Position numbers and translations under genes: made by a program
The notes under the pieces: model-generated
What the model saw: the letters and a program-made list of their open reading frames with translations, nothing else
The model's database searches: none
What the model was told of the DNA's origin: nothing
Source of the DNA: JBDTME01 sp964583795
GTDB lineage: Bacteria; Patescibacteriota; Microgenomatia; UBA1400; PJMF01
Assembly: GCA_964583795.1 (NCBI GenBank)
Contig: CAZOWX010000007.1
Span: 1 to 64,000, forward strand
Direction: 5' to 3'
DNA length: 64,000 nt
In this document: positions 24,621 through 32,142 of the stretch, in pieces
Position numbering within the stretch: the stretch's first letter is position 1
Layout of the letters: every line of letters begins with the position of its first letter

Positions 24621-25124
24621 CTACTCCTCGATGCTAATCAATCCTAAATGTTTTAATCGATAGGTCATCGACACTTCAGAAACCTGAAATTTGCGCGCCG
24701 CATCTTTGGGATCTTTGCTCTCGGGCCACAGCTTTTCTACTTCCTCGCTTGGCATCAGCAAGCACGCTGCAAAGTAGTTGGCTTCTCGCTCTTGAGTGCT
24801 GTCTTCACCATCACGATAAAATGCCTCTCCAGCGCTAAAACTATCAACAAACTGTTTACCAGAGTGCAGTAAGAAGTGGCCCAACTCGTGGGCAATGGTA
24901 AATCGTTGCCGTGTTAAAGAATCTTCATTGTTGATATAGATGGCCCATTTCCCCTGGTGTTTGGCCAAAATACCACTCGGTGTTGCTCCCACCATCTTTT
25001 CCATATCAGTCACAAATACTTCCAACTCATACGAAGCGGCGGCTTTGACGACTTCCACAGGAATTTGAGTACCAGATTTTTTGAATACTTGTGAAGCAAG
25101 TTTGGCAATTTGATCGTACTGCAT
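24621..25124 (-). CDS. ImmA/IrrE family metallopeptidase
   Basis: 167 residues. Zinc site HELGH (residues 79-83) with the downstream Glu in QEREANYFAACLLMP (Glu114), the standard ImmA/IrrE arrangement. Relatives cleave DNA-binding repressors in mobile elements, toxin-antitoxin systems and stress responses. No repressor lies beside it; the next gene is a small membrane protein. An AAAGG ribosome site and TGCTATAAT promoter precede it, divergent from the FecR-like gene. Confidence 0.9.
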   Translation of the reverse strand: MQYDQIAKLASQVFKKSGTQIPVEVVKAAASYELEVFVTDMEKMVGATPSGILAKHQGKWAIYINNEDSLTRQRFTIAHELGHFLLHSGKQFVDSFSAGEAFYRDGEDSTQEREANYFAACLLMPSEEVEKLWPESKDPKDAARKFQVSEVSMTYRLKHLGLISIEE

Positions 25125-25142
25125 AATTCAAACCTTTAGAGT

Positions 25143-25151
25143 ATTATAGCA
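25143..25151 (-). promoter_or_regulatory. Extended -10 promoter of the ImmA pair
   Basis: TGCTATAAT on the minus strand, a perfect extended -10, followed by AAAGG eight to nine bases before the ATG at 25124. Faces the TGCTACAAT box of the divergent gene 40 bases away. Confidence 0.65.
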
Positions 25152-25186
25152 AACTCACTCGTTTTTATCGGATCGCTCACTTTTTT

Positions 25187-25195
25187 TGCTACAAT
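25187..25195 (+). promoter_or_regulatory. Extended -10 of the FecR-like gene, leaderless spacing
   Basis: TGCTACAAT on the plus strand, ending seven bases before the ATG at 25203. Confidence 0.55.
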
Positions 25196-25202
25196 CACAA
25201 TT

Positions 25203-25862
25203 ATGAAACGCTTATTGTTCATAGGTATATGCATTGGAGTGTTCTTTGTCGGTTTTAGCACTACAATTTTTATACTTTCCAAATCGCGTTCCCAGACATT
25301 AGGAGATCCTTTGTCATCTGCTTCCCCGGCCTTCACCCCATCACCCATCGAGTTTGAGCTCAATCCGCCAAAACAATCTCTCACCGGAAAAGTCATTGAG
25401 CTTCAAGGGGAAGTGAGGAAAAAAGCTCGGGGAGAATCCGATTTTCAACCAATCTCTTCTGGATCGGCAATTTTTGAGGATGAGTCATTGATTGCCAGTA
25501 GTGAAAGTTCTTTCTCGCTGCAGTTTGCTCAACATGACTTCATCAACGGTAGTTACAATGCCATCATTGCTTTTCCCAATACCAACCCCAAGAATTTTTT
25601 ACTCAAAATTGATCGCGGCACAGTTGAACTCAATACCGATGAAGCAATAGCTACGATATCAGCACGAAGTTTGCATGCGCTGTTTTCACTTTCATATGGT
25701 AAAGCACAGCTTAATGTCGATCCTGATGAAAAAACAATCGAGTTTGATGTGAGAGAAGGACTGGGAACAATTGGCTACATTGATAAAGACAACAATACTC
25801 AAGTCGCAACGTTCTCGGGAGAGGTGGTGGTGTATGACGATGGGAAGAGAGAAGTAAAGTAG
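25203..25862 (+). CDS. FecR-like domain protein, membrane anchored
   Basis: 219 residues. An N-terminal membrane anchor (about 3-25), a Pro/Ser linker, then a FecR-type beta-rich domain: GKVIELQGEVRKKARGESDF, SAIFEDESLIASSESSFSLQF and ISARSLHALFSLSYG. FecR domains occur in envelope signalling and surface proteins. No sigma factor or TonB receptor is nearby, so this is not a classic iron regulator. Function unknown. Confidence 0.75.
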   Translation: MKRLLFIGICIGVFFVGFSTTIFILSKSRSQTLGDPLSSASPAFTPSPIEFELNPPKQSLTGKVIELQGEVRKKARGESDFQPISSGSAIFEDESLIASSESSFSLQFAQHDFINGSYNAIIAFPNTNPKNFLLKIDRGTVELNTDEAIATISARSLHALFSLSYGKAQLNVDPDEKTIEFDVREGLGTIGYIDKDNNTQVATFSGEVVVYDDGKREVK

Positions 25863-26459
25863 GTTGTTAAGTGGTTGTGTTGTTGGGTTGTTTGAAATTA
25901 GTTGTCAGCCTTCCCTCCTTCGCTCCTACCACGTCATAACTGCAAGAAACACAGTGAAGCTACGGAAAGGCTTGGCAGTAGTCAGTCGTCAGTATTAAGA
26001 GCAGAAATACAAATGTGACAACAAAAAACACATGTCAGTCAGAATTGCTCATCAAGCAAGTACGGTTCGTCATCCTGAATTTATTTCAGGATCTGTAGTC
26101 TAGATTCTAATTTTATATATCATTCATAAAAGTCAAGCATAAGCAATTTAACAGCAAAAAAGATAACCTGTTACCAGATCCTGAAATAAGTGTGGATCTT
26201 GTGAATTCTGGCTCCTCATCCCGCAATGCGGGACCAGAATTTCACGATCTGACTGAACTGATTTTGAAAGTGTATCAGTTCAGTCAAGGATGACGACTTT
26301 TTATTTTTTTTGCTTTCAATATATGTCTACTAATAAACAGAATGGATCCCGGCCTCCGCCGGGATGACAACGCACGGAAATAACACCCCAACCATCTGCC
26401 TCGCCGGCATGCAAGCCCAACAACGTGCTATTTACATGAACCTCATCCCAAAGTCCTCT
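25863..26459. repeat. 597-base gene-free region built of repeats
   Basis: From left: GTTGTTGGGTTG words (25863-25893); a CTCCTTCGCT...GCTACGGAAAGG element with an internal insertion (about 25908-25972); CAGTAGTCAGTCGTCAG words; a REP palindrome (26069-26094); a composite element (26175-26296) in which a CCCGCAATGCGGG hairpin and a CTGAACTGAT/ATCAGTTCAG hairpin are nested within ATCCTGA...CAAGGATGACG; and another REP palindrome (26343-26369). No ORF, tRNA or promoter is convincing. Confidence 0.85.
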
Positions 26460-27668
26460 CTATTTCATGTACTGCGCAACTCCATCCAACGCCCCTTCCT
26501 CCTCATATCCAATCGCCCAAAAAGCAACGCCTCCCAACTCATACTTTTTTGCTAGTTCAAACTTTTTGTTGAGTGACTGTTCATCCTCATAATAAATCTG
26601 TTGAATCGCACTATCTTCGTTCGGCGGCAAGATCAAGTATGGTGAAAAGGTGAACTCCTCACGACCAACAATACACAACGCTTGGGCAGATTCACTACTT
26701 TCGGGGACTTCGTCAGTTTTTTTCTCTTTGTTACGACAACGCTCTAATTCTTCAGCTACTCTGGTGAGTGTGGCTGTTTTTCCTGTTCCTGGAATCACTG
26801 GACTACCAGGATCATAGGACAATGTTTCCCACTCATAGCCATACAGTGGAATTCCTAACATCAATTTTTCTGGTGGGATGCTATGTACCGCTAACTCAAC
26901 ACTCTCGGGAACACCGTACTCGATCACCTCACCAGCCCCACCCATAGGTGCCACAGCACCAGCCAGATACGATCCCACATAACGATAGTCATAAGCCATC
27001 AACACGACAAAATCAGCAATTTCCCCCACCTCGACGGGATCCAATAACTCTTCAGAAATAAGCGACCGCACCGTCAGCTCAACCGTGAGTGTTCCCAGCT
27101 TTTTTTGCTGCAACTCCCCTTTCACAGTGCGCAAAAAGATGGTCATGCTTTGTCGAGCTTCTGGTGATGCTTCTTGGAATGTTTCGATATCCAAGTTCAG
27201 ATCGGTGAAATGCTGCTCTTTCATTACTGGTTCCACAACTGAAACAAGATTCTTAGCACTTGCCGTAGCATCGCTCAACAACTCATCGATCACCGCTACT
27301 TTTGTTTGATGAATTAAAAGCGATCGCTTTGTACTCGGAAAGGTATCAGCGATACTTGAAAAAGTTCCATTATCCAACTGGTACCAACCTGGTTCTGACT
27401 CAGTTTCAGTGGAGTTGCGAATGATTGATCCATCCCCAGACAACTCCAAACCAAAGTAGGTGATTTGAGTTAATGCTTTCAGTGAGACTTGATTGGCCTT
27501 TTTTAAAAGCCAGTAGGGCAAAAATCCGACCACTTCCTTTTGAGGTTTTAACTCAGGGAACAATGAAAAAACCTTAGCTGCACCATCTTGAGAATTGCTC
27601 CATTCCAAGACCAAAGCCAAAACTGTACCGAGCACAAACATGGCTAATACGATAAAAAACCGCCTCAT
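26460..27668 (-). CDS. Glycoside hydrolase family 18-type protein
   Basis: 402 residues from the ATG at 27668, with an N-terminal anchor. GH18 barrel features: EVVGFLPYWLL, FTDLNLDIETF (DxxxDxE with catalytic Glu near residue 160), VVLMAYDYRYVG, LMLGIPLYGYEW and GGVAFWAIGYEEE. Relatives include chitinases and the YaaH-type cortex/peptidoglycan N-acetylglucosaminidases, so cleavage of GlcNAc links in cell wall or exogenous glycan is likely. A Cys-containing charged insert (RCRNKEKKTDEVPESSESAQ) interrupts the barrel. No LysM domain. Confidence 0.88.
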   Translation of the reverse strand: MRRFFIVLAMFVLGTVLALVLEWSNSQDGAAKVFSLFPELKPQKEVVGFLPYWLLKKANQVSLKALTQITYFGLELSGDGSIIRNSTETESEPGWYQLDNGTFSSIADTFPSTKRSLLIHQTKVAVIDELLSDATASAKNLVSVVEPVMKEQHFTDLNLDIETFQEASPEARQSMTIFLRTVKGELQQKKLGTLTVELTVRSLISEELLDPVEVGEIADFVVLMAYDYRYVGSYLAGAVAPMGGAGEVIEYGVPESVELAVHSIPPEKLMLGIPLYGYEWETLSYDPGSPVIPGTGKTATLTRVAEELERCRNKEKKTDEVPESSESAQALCIVGREEFTFSPYLILPPNEDSAIQQIYYEDEQSLNKKFELAKKYELGGVAFWAIGYEEEGALDGVAQYMK

Positions 27669-27763
27669 GCATGCATTGTAACGCAACTATCAAGTTATGA
27701 GTTGTCATCAAAATGAAAATCCAGTAAAGTAAAGGGAGTACAAATTTTTACTTTTTTTCACCT

Positions 27764-28480
27764 ATGAAACAACGCTCTCGCTTTAAAGCATTTAACCATG
27801 CCATGATGCTTCAATTTAGTTTGGGACTCTTTATTTTTGTTGGGATACTGAGCGCTTCATTTTTAATGAATGGAAATCAAGATAATCGCAGTGAAGCAAT
27901 GTCTTCTTCTGGGGTGGTACAATTGCGTCCAATTCTCTCAAGTGGCCGACAGTATTTCACAGTTCAGGAGTTAAATAACTTAAGTTTTCAGTTAAACACA
28001 AATAATACCAAGGTCACTAGTTTAAACTTGACCTTTGGAGTACAAAGCTCAGTATTAAATACACTCTCTGCGAATCAAGTCACGTTATTTGCAAATGACC
28101 GATGGGTCGTCGTTGGAAAAACAGTCACTCCAGTTTCAGGGGGATACGTTGTTCGCTTAGCACTGAAAGCCAAAAATACCTCAGTAAGTACCAGTAGCTA
28201 CACCCCACTTTTTCAGTTAGCACTCACACCAGTAAAAGCAGGCTCCATTACAGTAGCGTTTGATAAATCACGTTCAGTGGCACTGGACACCAATAACAGA
28301 GACGTCCTGAAATCAATGGATCCGTTTTCTTTTTCCGTCCAACGTAGCTCTACTCCCATTGGGTACCCAACTACACAAGTAACACCTCGACCAACTGCGG
28401 TGCCACTCAATGTTCAGGACGATGGGCGTCGTCAGTTTGACTATCAACCTGAGCCAACTGGAATAATAATCCCGTTTTAA
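27764..28480 (+). CDS. Cohesin-like surface protein with signal anchor
   Basis: 238 residues. Hydrophobic signal/anchor at about 17-37, then a beta-sandwich of roughly 130 residues with TKVTSLNLTFGV, YVVRLALKAKN and LFQLALTPVKAGSITVAFDKS, which resembles cohesin/CBM-type domains. A Thr/Pro-rich tail follows. No dockerin or sortase motif seen. Likely displayed outside the cell; the assignment is by fold resemblance only. Confidence 0.6.
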   Translation: MKQRSRFKAFNHAMMLQFSLGLFIFVGILSASFLMNGNQDNRSEAMSSSGVVQLRPILSSGRQYFTVQELNNLSFQLNTNNTKVTSLNLTFGVQSSVLNTLSANQVTLFANDRWVVVGKTVTPVSGGYVVRLALKAKNTSVSTSSYTPLFQLALTPVKAGSITVAFDKSRSVALDTNNRDVLKSMDPFSFSVQRSSTPIGYPTTQVTPRPTAVPLNVQDDGRRQFDYQPEPTGIIIPF

Positions 28481-28522
28481 CCTGGGAATATTCGAGCGTC
28501 TTTCAGTCGTGAAAAAACGAGA

Positions 28523-29008
28523 CTAAATGTGCATGAAACCGTCGCAAATGGCTTCTTGAGCAGCTTTTTTGGATAACCCTCTGCTTTGAAGATAAAACAA
28601 ATGTTCTTGAGGGATATTACTAATAGTGGCAGCATGAGAACACTTCACATCATCAGCCAAAATTTCGAGTTCCGGCACAGCTTCTGCTTTTGCTTCATCT
28701 GAGAGTAGTAAAATCCGCTCTTCCAAAAATGAGTTGGTATCACCACAACCTGGCTCGATAACAATTCTTCCCAAGAATCGAATTTTACTCTTGTCTCTCG
28801 CCACCCCTTTTAAAACAGTATTGGCTGTCGTATGAGGCACTTTGTGCACAATCAGCAACTCAATATCAATCACTTCTTCGTTTTTAGTTGAAAAAATACC
28901 GTGAATTTCGGCATGAGCACCCTCTTTTGTAATCTCGACGAGGTATTTACCTGACTTATCAAGAATTATGGGTTTATTGTCGGTGCTTGAGACGGTAAAA
29001 GTTGGCAT
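28523..29008 (-). CDS. sufD: Minimal SufD-like protein
   Basis: 161 residues, against about 400 for usual SufD. It keeps the C-terminal core: ELEILADDVKCSHAATISNI with the conserved CSH, then EHLFYLQSRGLSKKAAQEAICDGF. The N-terminal two-thirds of the beta-helix platform is reduced to about 100 residues. In the SufBCD complex SufD pairs with SufB and binds SufC. The ATG directly abuts the repeat arm of an S23 element, which has replaced any ribosome site. Confidence 0.88.
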   Translation of the reverse strand: MPTFTVSSTDNKPIILDKSGKYLVEITKEGAHAEIHGIFSTKNEEVIDIELLIVHKVPHTTANTVLKGVARDKSKIRFLGRIVIEPGCGDTNSFLEERILLLSDEAKAEAVPELEILADDVKCSHAATISNIPQEHLFYLQSRGLSKKAAQEAICDGFMHI

Positions 29009-29453
29009 GGAAGTCTATAGACTATAGTCTTTAGTCTATAGGATTTTTCGTTTTTTTAATTAAACTCTTTAGCATTTTCTGTATTTCTGTTAATAATAAG
29101 ATAACGTCTTTTAAATTTGTTTCATTTAAATAATTGAGATCAACTGATAACAGTAACTGAGTTTCCAACTCAGCAGATGAACCAAAGGAATGATAAAGAA
29201 ACTGAACAAACTCCTTTGAGGTCTGTCGTTGAAAACCCTCCGCAATATTCGAAGGGATAGAAATAGCTGCACGTCTTATCTGATCTGTTAAGGAATAATT
29301 TTCTCTCTTTGGAAAATTTTCTGTCAATAAATATACCTGTTTTACCAATAACATGGACTTTTGCCAAACAATCAGCTCTTTGTAATTTGAGATACTCATA
29401 GTTTTTGAGTTTTTTGTAATTACTAAAGTCTATAGACTATAGTCTAAAGACTA
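29009..29453. mobile_element. S23 element A: repeat arms around an S23 gene, between sufB and sufD
   Basis: AAGTCTATAGACTATAGTCT stands exactly at 29011-29030 and again at 29426-29445; each copy is made of two overlapping palindromes, so the arms are both direct and inverted repeats. The S23 gene lies between them. The arms hold the S23 stop codon and the sufB stop codon. Single arms without a gene occur at 39897-39927 and 53167-53194. Read as a putative mobile cassette; no transposase is present. Confidence 0.6.
29031..29399 (-). CDS. S23 four-helix-bundle protein
   Basis: 122 residues. YKELIVWQKSMLLVKQVYLL, LTDQIRRAAISIPSNIAEG and FVQFLYHSFGSSAELETQL are hallmarks of the S23/IVS four-helix-bundle family, first known from intervening sequences in 23S rRNA genes and related to the Avd protein of diversity-generating retroelements. 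Function is not established; the basic pentameric bundle is thought to bind nucleic acid. It interrupts sufB-sufD and is flanked on both sides by the same repeat. Confidence 0.92.
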   Translation of the reverse strand: MSISNYKELIVWQKSMLLVKQVYLLTENFPKRENYSLTDQIRRAAISIPSNIAEGFQRQTSKEFVQFLYHSFGSSAELETQLLLSVDLNYLNETNLKDVILLLTEIQKMLKSLIKKTKNPID

Positions 29454-30875
29454 ACCAATTGATCCTTCCATCTCATGATCGATCAATCGATTCATCTCTA
29501 CGGCGTATTCAAGCGGCAACTTTTTCACCAAATCATCAATAAATCCATTCACGATCATCTTTCGACTTTCTTCTTCTTTCATGCCTCGGCTCATCAAATA
29601 AAAAAGCTGTTCATCGCCAATTCTGGATACCGTTGCTTCATGCTGCACTTCAATGTTGGAGTTAAAAATTTTGTCCAGAGGATAGGTGTCAGAACGTGAT
29701 AGGGGATCAAGCAAGAGCGCATCACAAATCACTGTATTTTTGGAACCATAAGCGTTTGGACCGACGTTGACCGTACCGCGATAACTGGTTCTCCCTCCAC
29801 CTTTGCTAATCGATTTGGAAATAATCGTTGAACTCGTATACGGAGCTAAATGAATCGCTTTCGATCCCGTATCTTGGTGCTGACCGCTGCTAGCCATCGC
29901 CATCGACAACGTTTCCCCAGTAGCTCCTTTTCCGGCTAGGATAAACCCCGGATACTTCATCGTCAATTTTGAACCCATATTGAAGTCCGTCCAGATCATC
30001 TGCGCCTCTTCATCAACCCAAGCACGTTTGGTGACCAAGTTGTAGACATTTTTGTACCAGTTTTGCACTGTGGTGTACTGACAACGAGCACCTTTTTTGA
30101 CATAGATTTCAACGACCGCACTGTGCAGTGAACCAGAGGAAAAGTTCGGCGCGGTGCACCCTTCGATGTAGTGTACCTTTGCACCTTCATCAACGATAAT
30201 CAGCGTTCGCTCGAACTGACCAGCATTGGGTGCATTGATTCGAAAATAGGTCTGCAGCGGCATCTTCACTTCTACACCTTTTGGAATGTACACAAACGAT
30301 CCACCAGACCACACAGCGGTATTGAGCGCGGAAAATTTATTATCACCACTGGGGATAACTTTACCAAAATACTCTTTTACCAATTCAGGATATTTTTGCA
30401 GTCCCTCGTCCATCGATAAAAATACCACACCATCTTTCGCCCAAACGTTTTTGAGCGAACCATAGACGACTTCACTGTCATATTGGGCCTTTACACCGGC
30501 TAAAACTGTTCTCTCAGCCTCTGGGATTCCGAGTTTTTCAAACGTTTCTTTGACTTCAGCGGGAACGTCTTTCCACGATTTTTTTTGACCATCTTGAGCA
30601 CTCATGTAGTAGTGAATTTTATCGTAATCAATAGCACTCAGATCTCCTCCCCAAGTCGGAGTTGGCTTGGCCGTGAACTGTTCATACGCGCTTAAACGAA
30701 GTTTTAGCATCCAATCTGGCTCTTTTTTGATTGCGCTGATTTCTTTGACAACATGCTCATTGATGCCTGGTTTGAGAATGTGTGTATAGCCACTTGTCGG
30801 GTACGAAAAACCAGCAGAGTAGGTGTCTGTTGTTGCATCGAAGTTGGTGGTTTTCTTGGTAGCAAAGCGAGACAT
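29451..30875 (-). CDS. sufB: Fe-S cluster assembly scaffold SufB
   Basis: 474 residues, full length. FSALNTAVWSGGSFVYIPKG, YIEGCTAPNFSSGSLH, VICDALLLD (holding the conserved Cys) and NIEVQHEATVSRIGDEQLFYL identify SufB. It forms the cluster-building complex with SufC and SufD. The stop codon is provided by the repeat arm of S23 element A (TAG at 29451-29453); upstream lies S23 element B. Operon order is sufC, S23, sufB, S23, sufD. Confidence 0.97.
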   Translation of the reverse strand: MSRFATKKTTNFDATTDTYSAGFSYPTSGYTHILKPGINEHVVKEISAIKKEPDWMLKLRLSAYEQFTAKPTPTWGGDLSAIDYDKIHYYMSAQDGQKKSWKDVPAEVKETFEKLGIPEAERTVLAGVKAQYDSEVVYGSLKNVWAKDGVVFLSMDEGLQKYPELVKEYFGKVIPSGDNKFSALNTAVWSGGSFVYIPKGVEVKMPLQTYFRINAPNAGQFERTLIIVDEGAKVHYIEGCTAPNFSSGSLHSAVVEIYVKKGARCQYTTVQNWYKNVYNLVTKRAWVDEEAQMIWTDFNMGSKLTMKYPGFILAGKGATGETLSMAMASSGQHQDTGSKAIHLAPYTSSTIISKSISKGGGRTSYRGTVNVGPNAYGSKNTVICDALLLDPLSRSDTYPLDKIFNSNIEVQHEATVSRIGDEQLFYLMSRGMKEEESRKMIVNGFIDDLVKKLPLEYAVEMNRLIDHEMEGSIG

Positions 30876-30888
30876 GGATAAGTGTAAC

Positions 30889-31335
30889 TAGTTTCTCGTT
30901 TATAGTTTATAGAGCTACTTTATATTTTTTCTAGCGTGTCCTTTTGTTTCAGACTTAAAATTAACTTGCGTATCATCTTAGAAATTATTGTGAGCTTTTC
31001 GATTAATTCTTGATGAACATCAGTACTGATCATACTCAGTTTATTAGCCAATAAAAGTTGCGTTTCTACTTCCGCACATGATCCAAAAGCGAAAAATAAA
31101 AATTTTACAAACTCAGCTTTCGTTTGTCGCTGTGCCCCCTCAGCAATATTTGAAGGGATCGAGACTGCTGCTCGCTTCAGTTGAGAAACTAGACCAAATC
31201 TTTCATCAGTAGGAAATGTTTCAGCTACTTTATACAGTTCCAAAACAAAATCTATCGAAAGTGAGTATACCTTTAATTCTTTGTAAGAGTTCATCGTAAG
31301 ATTCTATAAACCATAAACTACTAAACTATAAACTG
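30889..31335. mobile_element. S23 element B: TAGTTTATAG arms around an S23 gene, between sufC and sufB
   Basis: Left arm 30889-30914 and right arm 31304-31335 are inverted word arrays (GTTTATAGTTTA against its complement). The right arm extends into sufC and writes its last codons (QFIV, TAG). The right arm shares an exact 18-mer with the gene-less spacer at 19255-19334. The S23 gene is the only ORF inside. Confidence 0.6.
30920..31294 (-). CDS. S23 four-helix-bundle protein
   Basis: 124 residues, second member of the family in this operon: YKELKVYSLSIDFVLELYKV, LVSQLKRAAVSIPSNIAEGA and FVKFLFFAFGSCAEVETQLL. It differs clearly from the copy at 29031, so this is not a recent local duplication. 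Placed between sufC and sufB and bounded by inverted repeat arms. No ribosome site is obvious. Function unknown. Confidence 0.92.
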   Translation of the reverse strand: MNSYKELKVYSLSIDFVLELYKVAETFPTDERFGLVSQLKRAAVSIPSNIAEGAQRQTKAEFVKFLFFAFGSCAEVETQLLLANKLSMISTDVHQELIEKLTIISKMIRKLILSLKQKDTLEKI

Positions 31336-32067
31336 ATTGTACCCTTCGCTCTCCAACTCAGTCGCAAACTCCCGTCCCCCTGACTTCACGATCTTGCCTT
31401 TTACCATCACGTGCACAAAGTCAGGTTCGAGGTACTTTAGAATCCGCTGATAATGAGTAATCACCATAATGCCGGTGTTATATTTTTGAACAATTTTCTT
31501 GACCCCAGCGCTCACTGCTTTGATAGCGTCAACATCGAGACCTGAGTCAGTTTCATCGAGAATTGCATACTTTGGCTCTAATACTGCCATTTGTAAAATT
31601 TCCACTCGTTTTTTCTCTCCACCACTAAACCCTTCATTGAGTCCGCGCTTGAGCAACTCTTTTTTGACTTGTAGTTCATCCGCCAGTTCATCTAAGTATT
31701 TGCGAAATGCAAGCACACTTTTAAATTTCTTTTCGCTCTGACCAGCAAATCGCGCTTCATACGCTAGTCTTAAAAAATGGTTTACTTTGACACCAACAAC
31801 CTCAACAGGATACTGAAATGCCAAAAAAAGGCCTGCATTTGCTCTCTCGTCAGGGGCTTTTTCTAAAATGTCACTTTTATCAAGCAACACTTTCCCTTTG
31901 GTCACGGAGTAAAATGGATGACCGGCTAAAGAATACGCTAAGGTCGATTTTCCAGAACCATTTGGGCCCATAATGGCGTGAATCTCCCCAGGTTTTACCT
32001 TGAGGTCTACCCCTTTTAAAATCTGTTTATCGTCAACATTAACGTGAAGATTGGAAATCGTGAGCAT
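31321..32067 (-). CDS. sufC: Fe-S cluster assembly ATPase SufC
   Basis: 248 residues, ABC ATPase. Walker A GPNGSGKST (34-42), signature FSGGEKKRVEI (about 147-157), Walker B YAILDETDSGLDVDA with the D-loop, and the SufC-typical HPFYSVTKG stretch. It drives conformational change of SufB/SufD. First gene of the sufC-B-D transcript, with AGGGG six bases before the ATG and an extended -10 box upstream. Confidence 0.97.
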   Translation of the reverse strand: MLTISNLHVNVDDKQILKGVDLKVKPGEIHAIMGPNGSGKSTLAYSLAGHPFYSVTKGKVLLDKSDILEKAPDERANAGLFLAFQYPVEVVGVKVNHFLRLAYEARFAGQSEKKFKSVLAFRKYLDELADELQVKKELLKRGLNEGFSGGEKKRVEILQMAVLEPKYAILDETDSGLDVDAIKAVSAGVKKIVQKYNTGIMVITHYQRILKYLEPDFVHVMVKGKIVKSGGREFATELESEGYNQFIV

Positions 32068-32097
32068 GAATACCCCTAAGCAAACATAGTAAACATT

Positions 32098-32106
32098 ATT
32101 TTAGCA
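32098..32106 (-). promoter_or_regulatory. Extended -10 promoter of sufC
   Basis: TGCTAAAAT on the minus strand, about 30 bases before the sufC ATG. A leader with an AGGGG ribosome site lies between. No IscR/SufR-like operator was recognised. Confidence 0.5.
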
Positions 32107-32142
32107 TGGGTTAAACAGAACAATTCAGGAAATAAACTATAA

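Noticed and set aside
29031..31294. S23/Avd-like proteins as part of a diversity-generating retroelement or an rRNA intervening sequence
   Set aside because: There is no reverse transcriptase, template repeat or 23S rRNA gene in the window; only the protein family and flanking repeats remain.
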